Notes: generated by a model from the letters alone, not told the origin. A DNA stretch of 24,355 nucleotides from JAAYJG01 sp964450305 (GCA_964450305.1 CAYVFB010000047.1:1-24355), one strand, 5' to 3'; counted from the first letter of the stretch, positions 13,532 through 22,391 are shown. Made by a program: numbers and translations.

Positions 13532-13573
13532 CAGTAGTCGAAAGAGATATTTTCCGACCGGGGAGGAATTTTT

Positions 13574-15433
13574 ATGAAGGCAAATAAAATTTACGTTTTT
13601 TCAATACTGATCCTGGTCATGGTCGCTGTTATGGCAGGCTGCAGCGGGAAGGGAAAAAAGGCTGACATACCTGCAACTCCAGACATAACAGCAGCGCCGT
13701 CCAAGGCCCCCGGGGCTTTGGATAACACAAGCTCTGCATCCCAGAACCCGGCCAACAGCAACACCGGGGTTACCTCCCTTGAGCTGGCAGGCCTGATGGG
13801 CAATGGTATTAACCTTGGCAATACCATGGAGGCATATGGTCGGCCCAGTCTGGGGGTTGGGGCAGCTGTTTCCGCCTATGAAACCTTCTGGGGGCAGCCG
13901 GTTACCACCCGGGAAATCATCCATAGCATGAAGGAGGCCGGGTTTGATACTCTCAGAATACCCGCAGCCTGGACAAACGCAATGGATTTTCAAAAAGGTG
14001 ATTATACTATCGGTTCGGAATACCTCGACAGGGTCGGGGAAATCATTCAATACGCCCTTGATGAAGACATGTTCGTTATTGTCAACGACCATTGGGACGG
14101 CGGCTGGTGGGGCATGTTCGGCTCTGCCACCGAGCAAACCCGTGACAGCGCGATGAAAATGTATATCTCCATGTGGACTCAGATTGCAGAAAAATACAGG
14201 GATTACCCAGACAAGCTGATCTTTGAATCGGCCAATGAAGAGCTTGGCAACAGGCTGAACGACAAGGATCTCTGCCCGGATTCCGGCACCCTTTCCGAAG
14301 ACGAGTGCTACGAAATGACCAATAAGATCAATCAAACCTTTGTAAACACGATCCGAAGCACCGGTGGCAACAATGCGCAGCGCTTCCTGCTAATCGCCGG
14401 ATATAACACCGATATCGACAAGACCTGCGATGATCGCTTTGTGATGCCAGGTGACAGCGCGAAGGATAAGTTGCTGCTATCCGTTCATTATTACACACCA
14501 TGGGGCTATTGCGGTGTTACCAGCCTGTCGAAATGGGGCACTGTGCGTGATTATGAAGAACAAAACACGTTGCTTGCCAAAATGACAAAGTTTACTGAAC
14601 AAGGCTACGGTATTGTTATCGGTGAATATACCGTGGCATTGAACGGCGATGGTACAGTTAAAGACAACGCCTGTGACTTTTTTATTAATTTTCTGAACAA
14701 TTGCGACCAGTACGGCTATAGCCCCATGCTTTGGGATTGCAGCAACCTTTTTATCCGGAAGGATCTGGGCTTCTTTGATAACGATGTGGCCCAGGTCTTT
14801 AAAAGCCGCAGTTTGGCTGCCCGGTCGAATCAGAGTGAGGAAGAAATCGTCACCGCTGCAAAAACAGCTATCAGTGATGCATATGAAGCAGCCACCAGAG
14901 CCAATGCAAATACAGCCGGTGATGTCACTGGAAAAGCAGTTGCCTGGATCATGTTCAACAGTAATGACTACGGTGTAACCTACAGCGTGGGAGATGTTTA
15001 CAACCCCGATTCAATTACCGGCGGCGTTGTTGCCAAAGACGTGGAAATTACCGGCAAGGGAACCTACACGGCAAGTCTTGATTTCACCGGTACCAGCGCC
15101 GGTTATGCCCAAAGCTTTATCTTCTCGGCTCTTGCCATTGCCAACGGTGAAATTCTTTTTCCAGACTATGTGATCATCCCCATTGCTGTGAAAATTAATG
15201 GCCAAACGGTTTCACTTTCCGGAAAGCCTTATACAACCGCCGATGACGGCATCTGTACCCGTGTCAACCTGTATAACGCCTGGGTAACAGCCATACCCGG
15301 CGGAATTCGAACGGTTGATGGCAATGTGATGGGTGCTTCCGCCGTGCTGCTGAAACCGGAAGATTACCCGGAAATCAAAACCCTGTCGGTTACATTCAAG
15401 TACCTCCCGAAAAGCGAATTAATGAAACCGTGA
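13574..15433 (+). CDS. GH5-family glycoside hydrolase lipoprotein (endo-beta-glucanase type) with C-terminal module
   Basis: This 619-residue lipoprotein has lipobox VMAGC with Cys23, then a Pro/Ser/Ala linker to about 65. The GH5 catalytic barrel spans about 70-412: GINLGNTMEAYG at 78-89, conserved Arg128 in LRIP, NDHWDGGWW (171-179), Asn221-Glu222 in FESANEE as the proton donor, HYY (305-307), Glu351 in VIGEY as the nucleophile, and Trp387. Members cleave internal beta-1,4 bonds in cellulose, xyloglucan or mannan; the exact substrate cannot be read here. Residues 455-613 are one copy of the module repeated in the surface protein at 9826-12057 (shared LDF.T, FPDYVI.I, IKING-like, Y(T).(S/A)DDGI.TR.N.YN.WV). 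The ATG follows GGGGAGGA at 7-nt spacing. Lipid anchoring would keep the enzyme on the cell surface close to the ABC transporter. Confidence 0.92.
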   Translation: MKANKIYVFSILILVMVAVMAGCSGKGKKADIPATPDITAAPSKAPGALDNTSSASQNPANSNTGVTSLELAGLMGNGINLGNTMEAYGRPSLGVGAAVSAYETFWGQPVTTREIIHSMKEAGFDTLRIPAAWTNAMDFQKGDYTIGSEYLDRVGEIIQYALDEDMFVIVNDHWDGGWWGMFGSATEQTRDSAMKMYISMWTQIAEKYRDYPDKLIFESANEELGNRLNDKDLCPDSGTLSEDECYEMTNKINQTFVNTIRSTGGNNAQRFLLIAGYNTDIDKTCDDRFVMPGDSAKDKLLLSVHYYTPWGYCGVTSLSKWGTVRDYEEQNTLLAKMTKFTEQGYGIVIGEYTVALNGDGTVKDNACDFFINFLNNCDQYGYSPMLWDCSNLFIRKDLGFFDNDVAQVFKSRSLAARSNQSEEEIVTAAKTAISDAYEAATRANANTAGDVTGKAVAWIMFNSNDYGVTYSVGDVYNPDSITGGVVAKDVEITGKGTYTASLDFTGTSAGYAQSFIFSALAIANGEILFPDYVIIPIAVKINGQTVSLSGKPYTTADDGICTRVNLYNAWVTAIPGGIRTVDGNVMGASAVLLKPEDYPEIKTLSVTFKYLPKSELMKP

Positions 15434-15451
15434 TGCATTCGTAGTATTTTG

Positions 15452-16396
15452 TTAAATCACCAAATGTCCTTTCTTTTCTGCCACCGAAATGGTTGCTTCT
15501 ATTCCGGAGGTAAATTTCAAGTAATCGTTTTCAATGCCATCACTGAAAATAACCCCATTCTCCGGCATTTGAGACAGTATGGTCAATGGTGTTCCCCTGG
15601 TTACTTTCCCAAAAACCAGTTCTGTCCCGGAGGTTTTACTGGGAAAAGGTTCACGGACGGAAAAATATAAGTAATCAATATTCCAGGGAAGCCTTTTCTC
15701 CTGCCGTACCTTTTTTTTCTCATCGGAAATCCCGTTTACAATGCTAACTGCACCTGCCAGTACACTCTTGAGCCAGCCGGTTGAACCAAGCCCTGTTGAT
15801 ACAATGATCCCGCTGGAGGATTGATTCTCGTAGCACTCCCCCCATTGGATGCCATATCTTGCAGACACGTGGGTGCGTTGTCCAATAAACAGGTCATTGA
15901 CGGCGTAAATCGTCTGGCCGTCGTTTAAAGCAGCCTTAGCCATCGAAACCTCTTGAATATGCCTTTTCTGCTTGAAAACATCTTGAACGATTAGCTTCAA
16001 ATCACTGACAGTAAAGGGGAGCAGCACACCATCCCACCTGGCAGGGTCAGGATTCACTCCGATCAGCAGCTGGTTTGACAGATACTTTAAGGTATTCGCC
16101 ACCAACCCATCCTGACCGATGGCTACGACAAGATCAGTTTCTCCGAAGATGAAATTCGGAACGAATTCCCTGTCGACAACCTGAACCCTTCCCAGCTCCT
16201 CCAGCTGGTTGTACGACATCGATACAGTCAGCTTGTACTGTTCATCCTCTCGGATATAATCTGAAAAATCACTGCCCATGTGCTCGATATAAAACCTGGC
16301 TTGATTGATGGTATTGAACCTTGCAATCAAGTCATCCAGCCTTGTTTTTCTTTTAACCAATATGATTTTGTTGTCGGTTAATCTTTTATTCATCAT
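15452..16396 (-). CDS. Divergent NAD-kinase-like protein
   Basis: This 314-residue protein shows the NAD kinase outline with altered motifs. The GGDG nucleotide loop appears as GQDG (94-97, in VVAIGQDGLVAN), the NE/ND motif as Asn167-Asp168 (YAVNDLFIG), and the glycine-rich motif as STGLGSTGW (200-208) where classical enzymes have STPTGSTAY. NAD kinases phosphorylate NAD to NADP. The changes leave the exact activity open; another phosphate acceptor is possible. Its start ATG overlaps the SPFH stop (ATGA), with GAGGG 7 nt upstream, so the two are translationally coupled. It converges with the GH5 gene, with only 18 bp between the stops and no clear terminator there. The operon promoter block matches that of the nrtR operon, which supports a role in NAD(P) metabolism. 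Confidence 0.75.
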   Translation of the reverse strand: MMNKRLTDNKIILVKRKTRLDDLIARFNTINQARFYIEHMGSDFSDYIREDEQYKLTVSMSYNQLEELGRVQVVDREFVPNFIFGETDLVVAIGQDGLVANTLKYLSNQLLIGVNPDPARWDGVLLPFTVSDLKLIVQDVFKQKRHIQEVSMAKAALNDGQTIYAVNDLFIGQRTHVSARYGIQWGECYENQSSSGIIVSTGLGSTGWLKSVLAGAVSIVNGISDEKKKVRQEKRLPWNIDYLYFSVREPFPSKTSGTELVFGKVTRGTPLTILSQMPENGVIFSDGIENDYLKFTSGIEATISVAEKKGHLVI

Positions 16397-17409
16397 CTTG
16401 AATCCCTCATCAATTGCTGCAGCAAATCAGGAGTTATATTCAACTGACCTATTTGTCCTGCTTTTTCGGCCAACTCCTGGAATGCTATTGCAATCAGTTT
16501 ATTGGGCTGCATACCAATGCTGGCAAGTGACTGAATCACATTGGGTTCTATTCCTTCGAGAGCCTTCATCACTGCAGACAACTCATATGCTTTAGCATCT
16601 GCCTCTGCTTTTGAATTCTGGACAGTAAGTTCAATCAGGTCTGTTCTCTTCTCCTCGAGCGTCGTTTCAAAGTTCATCTGTTCTTCCTTCAGTTGGTTCT
16701 TCTTTTGTTGAACGGCCCGCTCTGCCTCTAATTGGGTTTCTTTAACCTGCTTTTTCTTGTTTTCAATGGCAATTTCGGTGTTGAATTCGTTCTCCTTCAC
16801 ACGCCTTTCCTGGTCAATCGAAGCATTGCGTCTTTCGTAGATCGCTTCATCCGCTTTTTTAAGGATTTGCTCTCTTGCTTGGGCCTCCAAAGCTCTGGCG
16901 GTTTCTTTGTTTGGAAGGATAGCAAGGATTGAAAGGCCCAGTATTTCGACACCAAGAAGGTTCATCTCTTCTTTTCCCCTGATTTCGGTTAATATGCTCT
17001 TCGCAAGAGCTTCACTGGATTTGACAGCATCCTTCAGCTGCATACCCTCGAGGTTTTTCTTCGTCAGCACTTTCACAGTATTAATAACCCGCTGCGGTAA
17101 CTTTTGTGGGTCCTCGGAAGCATATCCGCTGCCCTTCATATTTAGTGTGTAGTTGAGAATACCTGCGATCTTCCTTTGATCGATGATACGAAACGTTACC
17201 TGCCCCTGCACGGTTACCGTTTGAAAATCCGAGGTGACCTCCTCAAAAATGAACGGTTCATCCACACTACCCACAGGAACAACAACAATAGACGTAATCG
17301 GGGCAAAGTAGTAAAAAGATATGCCTGCGCCTTCCTTCACAATTTCACCGTTTCTGTACCGGAGTACATACTCGCTGGGTTGGAACTTAATAAACCTCAT
17401 ACCAAACAT
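16393..17409 (-). CDS. SPFH/Band-7 domain protein
   Basis: This 338-residue protein has an SPFH domain (about 12-190: EYVLRYRNGEIVKEGAGISFYY, then VTVQGQVTFRI, then a helical LLGVEILGLSI region) and a long charged coiled coil (about 185-275, rich in Glu/Lys/Gln). It ends in a C-terminal helical region (ALEGIEPNVIQSLASIGMQPNKLIAIAFQELAEKAGQIGQLNITPDLL). There is no N-terminal transmembrane helix or signal peptide, unlike flotillins and HflK/C. SPFH proteins assemble into large rings on membranes, so this one is probably cytoplasmic or peripherally membrane-bound. The ATG at 17409 has GGAGGGTG upstream. It is first gene of a pair with the NAD-kinase-like gene and is driven by the promoter block at 17561-17612. 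Its biochemical role is unknown. Confidence 0.85.
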   Translation of the reverse strand: MFGMRFIKFQPSEYVLRYRNGEIVKEGAGISFYYFAPITSIVVVPVGSVDEPFIFEEVTSDFQTVTVQGQVTFRIIDQRKIAGILNYTLNMKGSGYASEDPQKLPQRVINTVKVLTKKNLEGMQLKDAVKSSEALAKSILTEIRGKEEMNLLGVEILGLSILAILPNKETARALEAQAREQILKKADEAIYERRNASIDQERRVKENEFNTEIAIENKKKQVKETQLEAERAVQQKKNQLKEEQMNFETTLEEKRTDLIELTVQNSKAEADAKAYELSAVMKALEGIEPNVIQSLASIGMQPNKLIAIAFQELAEKAGQIGQLNITPDLLQQLMRDSR

Positions 17410-17560
17410 AAAAGCACCCTCCTTTGCAATCCATCATTTACTCAATCACTACGATACCCGTACTGTCAGGAAACCTGGTTGGATTCCTGCTTGCATCAAA
17501 CCAGACTAACAAATTTAAAGAATGTATTTCATATGTTGGTCCAAGTATTGATCTGGTTTT

Positions 17561-17583
17561 GTTATTATCCTTTTGTTATTATC
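17561..17583 (-). promoter_or_regulatory. Direct-repeat operator candidate (copy B)
   Basis: Two GATAATAAC words on the minus strand with a 14-bp period (+ strand GTTATTATC at 17561-17569 and 17575-17583), directly downstream of the -10. The arrangement is identical to the nrtR operon copy at 3586-3608. Confidence 0.55.
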
Positions 17584-17612
17584 ATTATAATACTATGTCA
17601 GCAGGATGTCAA
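17584..17612 (-). promoter_or_regulatory. Consensus SigA promoter of the SPFH operon
   Basis: Minus strand: TTGACA (17612-17607), 17-bp spacer, TATAAT (17589-17584). The transcript leader would be about 165 nt. Bases 17410-17560 hold no gene and no strong structure other than an AAACCAGA/TCTGGTTT pair. Confidence 0.85.
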
Positions 17613-17615
17613 CAC

Positions 17616-17664
17616 AAAAATAGTCAAAATGTCTTTCGCCATAAAAGGCGTGTAACATTTTGAC
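17616..17664 (-). terminator. Terminator hairpin, second copy of the 3641-3690 element
   Basis: A 10-bp outer stem GTCAAAATGT/ACATTTTGAC (17623-17632, 17655-17664) with an inner CGCC/GGCG is followed on the minus strand by an interrupted T-run. It should end the export operon transcript ahead of the SPFH promoter. Confidence 0.65.
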
Positions 17665-17707
17665 CTTGCTTTATCAGTGAAAAATATATTTTTTATCAAA
17701 TCATTAA

Positions 17708-17736
17708 AGAGATGGGGCACCCGCCCCATTCTCTCT
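17708..17736 (-). terminator. Hairpin downstream of the HlyD-type gene
   Basis: AGAGA-TGGGGC / GCCCCA-TTCTCT, a strong GC stem about 72 bp past the adaptor stop codon. The T-run after it is weak (CTTTAAT), so it may act with the element at 17616-17664. Confidence 0.55.
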
Positions 17737-17807
17737 AACACATTTTTAGCCAAAGGTTTAAAAGCGTGCGGTGGGAGCTAAATCAAGACCAGCACAGGGG
17801 GAGTTCC

Positions 17808-19100
17808 TCAGTGTTTTTCGGCAGGGGATATGTTCATTGCCGGGAGAACAAACCCTTCCTGATCGGTCACCGAAATCCCATCCTTAAGCCCGTCTATATT
17901 GGGATTTCTAACGATAGTATCCCCTTCGGCCAAGCCTTCCGATATGACTACATCCACATCGTTTTCGATCCCTTTACGGACATAAGCCAATTGAACCCTG
18001 TTTTCTTTTACGAGCCACACTGCGTCTTTCCCCTCCATTTGAAATACCGATGTCTTGGGAACGGTTATCAGGTTGTCCTCCCGATAGGTTGTAAATTCGA
18101 CATCCAGTGAGTATCCGGGGTAAAGATGAACCTGCTCGGTTTCATCCAAAACGATTTTCAGCTTTACACGCTTCTCAACCAACCCGAGGGATGATATTTT
18201 CTCCACGGCCGATGGGGCAATGGATTCAATTTTCCCCTTAAGAACCTTATCCGTCTCCTCCAGTTCCTGAATAACGGATACCTCCATCCCTTCATGAACT
18301 TTTACAATATCTTCCGCCAGAATATAAACCTCGACACGGTACTCCTTCGGATTGAAAATGGTGCATATCGGCACCGCCGGGTTTACCGGCGAGCCTTTAT
18401 CGTAGTTGACGTTGACAACGATACCATCAACAGGAGCAATGATCTCGCCTTCTTCCATCTGATGCGTCAGTTGAGTAATTTGATTCTCTATTGTCAGAAT
18501 ACTTGTACTGTAATATTTTACAGTTTCGCTGTCCGGACTGGCCTGGGCTTCCAATTGCGAAAGAGCCAGCTGCTGCTGCCGGAGGACATTTTCCAGCTGA
18601 TTCACCTGATTTTGCATGGCATCTACCTGGCTTTGGGGCGCCGAATCCTGGCTGAACAATGTCTGAGCCTTGTTCAAATCCTTCGCTGCTACCTCCAGCT
18701 GACGGCTGGTTTCCTCGATCATCAGGCTTTGCTGCTGGATTTGATCCTGGATATCCTTCAGTGTTTTTTCCAACAGAGTTTCGGTATTGCTTTTCTGTAC
18801 CTCCAGGATACGAATCTGATCCTGCAGCTGCTCCAGATCCAGCGAAGCGATTTTTTGCCCCTTTTTTATCTCCTGGCCTTCCTTAACCTTCAGGGAAACG
18901 ATTTTGTTCGGCAATATGGCATAAACATCCCTTTCTTCCACAGCCGTTACAGTTCCTTCTTCTTTAAAGGTTTTCACAACCTCGCCTCTAGCGGTTTCAA
19001 AAAAATCAACCCGAACCGGTTTTATGCTTTCATAGTAACCATAAGCACCTGCTACCAGGACAACCAGAACCCCCATGATCCACTTTATAACCTTCTTCAT
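17808..19100 (-). CDS. HlyD/MacA-type efflux adaptor protein
   Basis: This 430-residue protein has one N-terminal membrane helix (about 5-23). A lipoyl-like half follows (YAILPNKIVSLKVKEGQEIKKGQKIASLD), then a long Gln/Glu-rich coiled coil (about 90-215). The second lipoyl half is EGEIIAPVDGIVVNVNYDKGSPV, followed by a beta-barrel region and a membrane-proximal domain. This is the standard membrane-fusion (adaptor) architecture. In Gram-positives such proteins link an ABC exporter to the wall side. The ATG at 19100 follows GGGGGT. It is third gene of an operon after the ATPase and the FtsX-type permease (56 bp gap), so the complex is of MacAB type. The cargo could be a peptide, lipid or drug; nothing in the sequence decides. 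Confidence 0.9.
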   Translation of the reverse strand: MKKVIKWIMGVLVVLVAGAYGYYESIKPVRVDFFETARGEVVKTFKEEGTVTAVEERDVYAILPNKIVSLKVKEGQEIKKGQKIASLDLEQLQDQIRILEVQKSNTETLLEKTLKDIQDQIQQQSLMIEETSRQLEVAAKDLNKAQTLFSQDSAPQSQVDAMQNQVNQLENVLRQQQLALSQLEAQASPDSETVKYYSTSILTIENQITQLTHQMEEGEIIAPVDGIVVNVNYDKGSPVNPAVPICTIFNPKEYRVEVYILAEDIVKVHEGMEVSVIQELEETDKVLKGKIESIAPSAVEKISSLGLVEKRVKLKIVLDETEQVHLYPGYSLDVEFTTYREDNLITVPKTSVFQMEGKDAVWLVKENRVQLAYVRKGIENDVDVVISEGLAEGDTIVRNPNIDGLKDGISVTDQEGFVLPAMNISPAEKH

Positions 19101-19156
19101 TTCATGACCCCCTTGCCAAGTAATTTTTTATTTATAAAGAACTTAATGAACCTGTA

Positions 19157-21523
19157 TTATTCTCTTGCCTTCAAAACCTCCACCATATCCAGTTGCTTCA
19201 CCTTTTTTCGCATAAACAGGAATGCCATGAACAAGGAAAGCACCGTCCCCGCAAAGGCCATGATAAAATCAACCGGCAGGATCACCTCGGGAAAACTATA
19301 AAGATCGGTACTGAAGTTTTGGGCCAGGATCCGGTTGAACAGGTATGACAACGGAACACCAAGAACCATCCCAATGCCGGCAAGAAAATTTTGTTCAAAG
19401 GACACTACCTGCAATACCTCTTTGTCGGTCATACCCAGGACCTTTAACGATGCCAGTTCCCGCTCTCTTTCAGACATCGAAATGATTCCGGAATTGTATA
19501 TGATTGCAAAACCTGTTAATACAGCCAATACTACCATTGCATACAACAGAAAGAAAAACTGATCCAATAACTCGACATATTTCTTTTCGGATTCTTTTTT
19601 CTCCTCGAAGCCAGACACTTGCTGAGAGAAAGTTAGCTTCTGCCGGATACTTTTTATGGCATTCGGTGGCGCTTTCAGCATCAAGGCGCTTGCAATCCCG
19701 TTTGTTCCGACGATCCTGTTTAGATTATCCAGGGTAGTATATCCGTTGGTTCCCAGATACTGCGGGAACGTGTCCACTACCCGAAGCTTCAGGTCCTTTG
19801 AAGCAGTGATGCCACACTCAACTTCCAGGATATCTCCGGGTTGAACCCCAAGCTTGTCAGCCAGGGACTGGGCCAGGATAATCCCGGAATCACTCACAGG
19901 AATACGGTTCTTATTATTATCGACCACATGATACAGATTTGAATCTTCCTCTATTCCCATCAGTACCGACTCCTTCCTGATATGCCCATGAATCAACGTT
20001 ACAGGCACCTCCAGCAGAGGTTCGACCAGTTCAACCCCTTCGAAATTCTGTCCTTCCCGCAGTAAATCCTCTGCCTTGCCCGGCTGCGCAAGAGCAATTT
20101 TGGCATCATACATCTGCACATATTTAAAATTGTCCATGATCATCAAATCAAACATATGAAGAAAAGAAAAAAGGCACGCCATCAAACTGAACGCAAAAGC
20201 TGCTCCAATTGTCGTAAATGCGCTTCTTGCCTTGCTTCTGAATATGTTTCTTGTTGCCATTCTACCCTGTACCGTTAAAGCTTTCCAAAACAAATGCAGC
20301 TTTTCAAGAAATATTCTCCTGCCGGATACAGGCGCCGGTGGCTGCATGGCTATAGCAGGTTCCAGCCGGAACACCCGTCTTCCCCCCATAAAACCTGCAA
20401 TACTGCTGAATAGAACAGCAGCCGCAATACCGGCGACAAAATACTGCACAGAAAACTCCGCCTGGAGATTGGGTAATGTAAAAAATTCTTTATATATTTC
20501 AACCATGAAACCGGAAAGGAAATACCCCAGAACTCCTCCGGCCGTGCCGCCAAAAAAACCGATTACAACCGCATAGGAGATGTAATGCCCGATAATTTGT
20601 ATGGAGGAATACCCATTCGCCTTTAACATGCCAATTTGCATCCGCTGGTGCTCGACCAGGCGTTTGAGCATAATCCATAAAATAACCGTCGAAAGCATCA
20701 GAAACAGCATTGGAATGCTGGATGCAGTTTCTTCAAGCTGGAACAACTCCTGCTTCAGCATGAAATTGCTGGTTTGATCCTCCTGCTTGACAATCCCGGA
20801 TAAGTGATATTGTTTAAGTTCGGTTTCCAGTTTGTTCTTCACATCATCGAAGGAGGTACCTTTTTTTAGTGTAAAGGAAACCTGATTGATGGTTCCCCCG
20901 GCATGAAACAAGCTCTCCATCACATCATAAGGGATATATCCCACTCCGAAGTCCCTGCCCGCCGGAAACAAATCCGCAGAATTCTGCATGGCATACACGT
21001 AATCCGGGCTTTGTGCCTTGCCCGCAACAGTCAGGTCAACCTTTCTTCCATCTATCACAACGGTAATTTTCTGACCGATGACCATTTCATTGGCATCAAA
21101 AAACTTAATTCCGGCAAGAATTGCCCGCTGTCCGGCTTCAAGCGGACTTCCTTCGATGATCCAGATGTCGTTCAGCCGTTCCTTTTCCTCGGGGTCCACT
21201 GAGACCAGACGAATATAAACGTTTTCTTTTCTGTCCGGAAAAAGAGCCCGTACATCTAGAACCAGATTCCCGGTAATTTGATCGATGCCTTCGATTCTCT
21301 GAAGATCTTCGAGGGCGGAAAGAGGCATGGACTGAACATATGCAAAGCCCTGTGCAAACCTGTAGTCCGAATAAAATGTATCTTTGGACCTGTTCATGGT
21401 ATCCATCATATTATTCATCGATACATACGTCATTAAGGCGATGGCGATCAGCAGCGCGCATGCCGCATAGGCCAGGCTGTTTTTTCGAATATCCCGGAGC
21501 ATTTTTCTCCCAAGCATCACCAT
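19157..21523 (-). CDS. FtsX-like (MacB-type) ABC export permease
   Basis: This 788-residue protein is an ABC exporter permease of the duplicated FtsX type. The first helix is at about 17-37, a large extracellular domain follows, and a helix cluster near 270-380 contains the coupling region HQRMQIGMLKANGYSSIQIIGHYIS. A second unit starts near 420 (ARSAFTTIGAAFAFSLMACLFSF), has its own extracellular domain, and ends in a helix cluster with SERERELASLKVLGMTDKEVLQVVSFEQ. The repeated (E)R..I..LK..G motif is diagnostic for FtsX domains. Two starts compete: the ATG at 21523, given here, and the ATG at 21517, which overlaps the ATPase stop as ATGA and is better spaced from AGGAGG. It is coupled to the ATPase gene upstream. 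Confidence 0.9.
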   Translation of the reverse strand: MVMLGRKMLRDIRKNSLAYAACALLIAIALMTYVSMNNMMDTMNRSKDTFYSDYRFAQGFAYVQSMPLSALEDLQRIEGIDQITGNLVLDVRALFPDRKENVYIRLVSVDPEEKERLNDIWIIEGSPLEAGQRAILAGIKFFDANEMVIGQKITVVIDGRKVDLTVAGKAQSPDYVYAMQNSADLFPAGRDFGVGYIPYDVMESLFHAGGTINQVSFTLKKGTSFDDVKNKLETELKQYHLSGIVKQEDQTSNFMLKQELFQLEETASSIPMLFLMLSTVILWIMLKRLVEHQRMQIGMLKANGYSSIQIIGHYISYAVVIGFFGGTAGGVLGYFLSGFMVEIYKEFFTLPNLQAEFSVQYFVAGIAAAVLFSSIAGFMGGRRVFRLEPAIAMQPPAPVSGRRIFLEKLHLFWKALTVQGRMATRNIFRSKARSAFTTIGAAFAFSLMACLFSFLHMFDLMIMDNFKYVQMYDAKIALAQPGKAEDLLREGQNFEGVELVEPLLEVPVTLIHGHIRKESVLMGIEEDSNLYHVVDNNKNRIPVSDSGIILAQSLADKLGVQPGDILEVECGITASKDLKLRVVDTFPQYLGTNGYTTLDNLNRIVGTNGIASALMLKAPPNAIKSIRQKLTFSQQVSGFEEKKESEKKYVELLDQFFFLLYAMVVLAVLTGFAIIYNSGIISMSERERELASLKVLGMTDKEVLQVVSFEQNFLAGIGMVLGVPLSYLFNRILAQNFSTDLYSFPEVILPVDFIMAFAGTVLSLFMAFLFMRKKVKQLDMVEVLKARE

Positions 21524-22221
21524 TCCACCTCCTCCGGTGGTACTGGCTTTGCGATGGATTCAATTCTGGTAATTTTGCCGTCCCGCATATGAAAAACCCT
21601 GTTGGCTATTTTCGCAATACCGGCGTTGTGGGTGATAATAATGACTGTTTTCCCGTGCTTATTGTTAAATGTTTTCAACAGCTTTAAAACTTGCACTCCC
21701 GTTGAAAAATCCAGCGCACCCGTCGGTTCGTCACAAAGCAGCATATCCGGATTTTTTGCGATGGCTCTTGCAATGGCTACCCGTTGCTGCTGGCCGCCGG
21801 ATAATTGGGATGGGAAATGCGATGCCCGATCCAAAAGGCCAACCTCCTCCAGGATGCTCCGGATATTCAGCGGTTTTCTTGCTATTTCGACGGTTAATTG
21901 AACATTTTCCATCGCCGTCAGGTTTGGCATCAGGTTGTAAAACTGAAAAACGAAACCCACCGCGTTTCTCCGGTATTGGGTTCGTTGTTGCTCTGAAGCG
22001 TTATGCAGCGGCTTTCCTTTATAGAAAATTTCACCTGCGGACGGCTTATCCATCCCGCCGATCATATTCAGCATTGTGCTTTTTCCGGATCCGCTGGGCC
22101 CAAGGACAACAATAAATTCGCCCTGGTATATTTCAAAATCAGCCCTGTCCAAAGCTTTCACCTGAACCTCGCCCATCTGATAAAACCGTGAAAGGTTTTT
22201 TGCTGACAGAATGGTATCCAT
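21517..22221 (-). CDS. ABC transporter ATPase (MacB/LolD type)
   Basis: This 234-residue ATPase carries Walker A GPSGSGKST (41-49), the Q-loop in FVFQFYNL, the signature LSGGQQQR (140-147), Walker B MLLCDEPTG (160-168) and switch His198 (ITHN). The family energises FtsX-type exporters. The start chosen is the ATG at 22221 with GGAGGAAGG directly upstream; a longer reading to 22293 covers leader sequence with no homology. It is first gene of the operon ATPase, permease, adaptor. The transcript leader of about 250 nt contains a strong intrinsic hairpin (22345-22391). Confidence 0.95.
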   Translation of the reverse strand: MDTILSAKNLSRFYQMGEVQVKALDRADFEIYQGEFIVVLGPSGSGKSTMLNMIGGMDKPSAGEIFYKGKPLHNASEQQRTQYRRNAVGFVFQFYNLMPNLTAMENVQLTVEIARKPLNIRSILEEVGLLDRASHFPSQLSGGQQQRVAIARAIAKNPDMLLCDEPTGALDFSTGVQVLKLLKTFNNKHGKTVIIITHNAGIAKIANRVFHMRDGKITRIESIAKPVPPEEVEW

Positions 22222-22341
22222 AAACCTTCCTCCTGTGCTTGTATAGTTTCCCTGTCCTGATGGACATACCCCGACCACATCATTTCTTGACAAAAGTCCA
22301 AATTCTCTTTTTCAAAGCCTGAATGCGCTGGTTCAGCCTAT

Positions 22342-22391
22342 AAAAAATCCTGTGGGACTATAATCATTCGGTTTATAGTCCCACAGGATTT
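22342..22391 (-). terminator. Strong hairpin terminator in the leader of the export operon
   Basis: A perfect 19-bp stem (22345-22363 with 22373-22391) and 9-nt loop are followed on the minus strand by a run of T (GGATTTTTTATAGG). It lies between the likely promoter (22471-22500) and the ATPase start. Immediately upstream in the RNA, CAGGAT-AA-ATCCTG would pair with the same bases as the terminator's first arm, giving a possible antiterminator. Confidence 0.7.

Noticed and set aside
13601..14335. 244-codon open frame on the minus strand opposite the GH5 gene
   Set aside because: It covers the antisense of the GH5 catalytic domain and lacks a ribosome binding site or recognisable motif.
18294..19301. 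335-codon open frame on the + strand opposite the HlyD-type gene
   Set aside because: It is antisense to a clear adaptor gene, crosses the gene boundary and has Leu/Gln-rich composition expected from the complement of coiled-coil codons.
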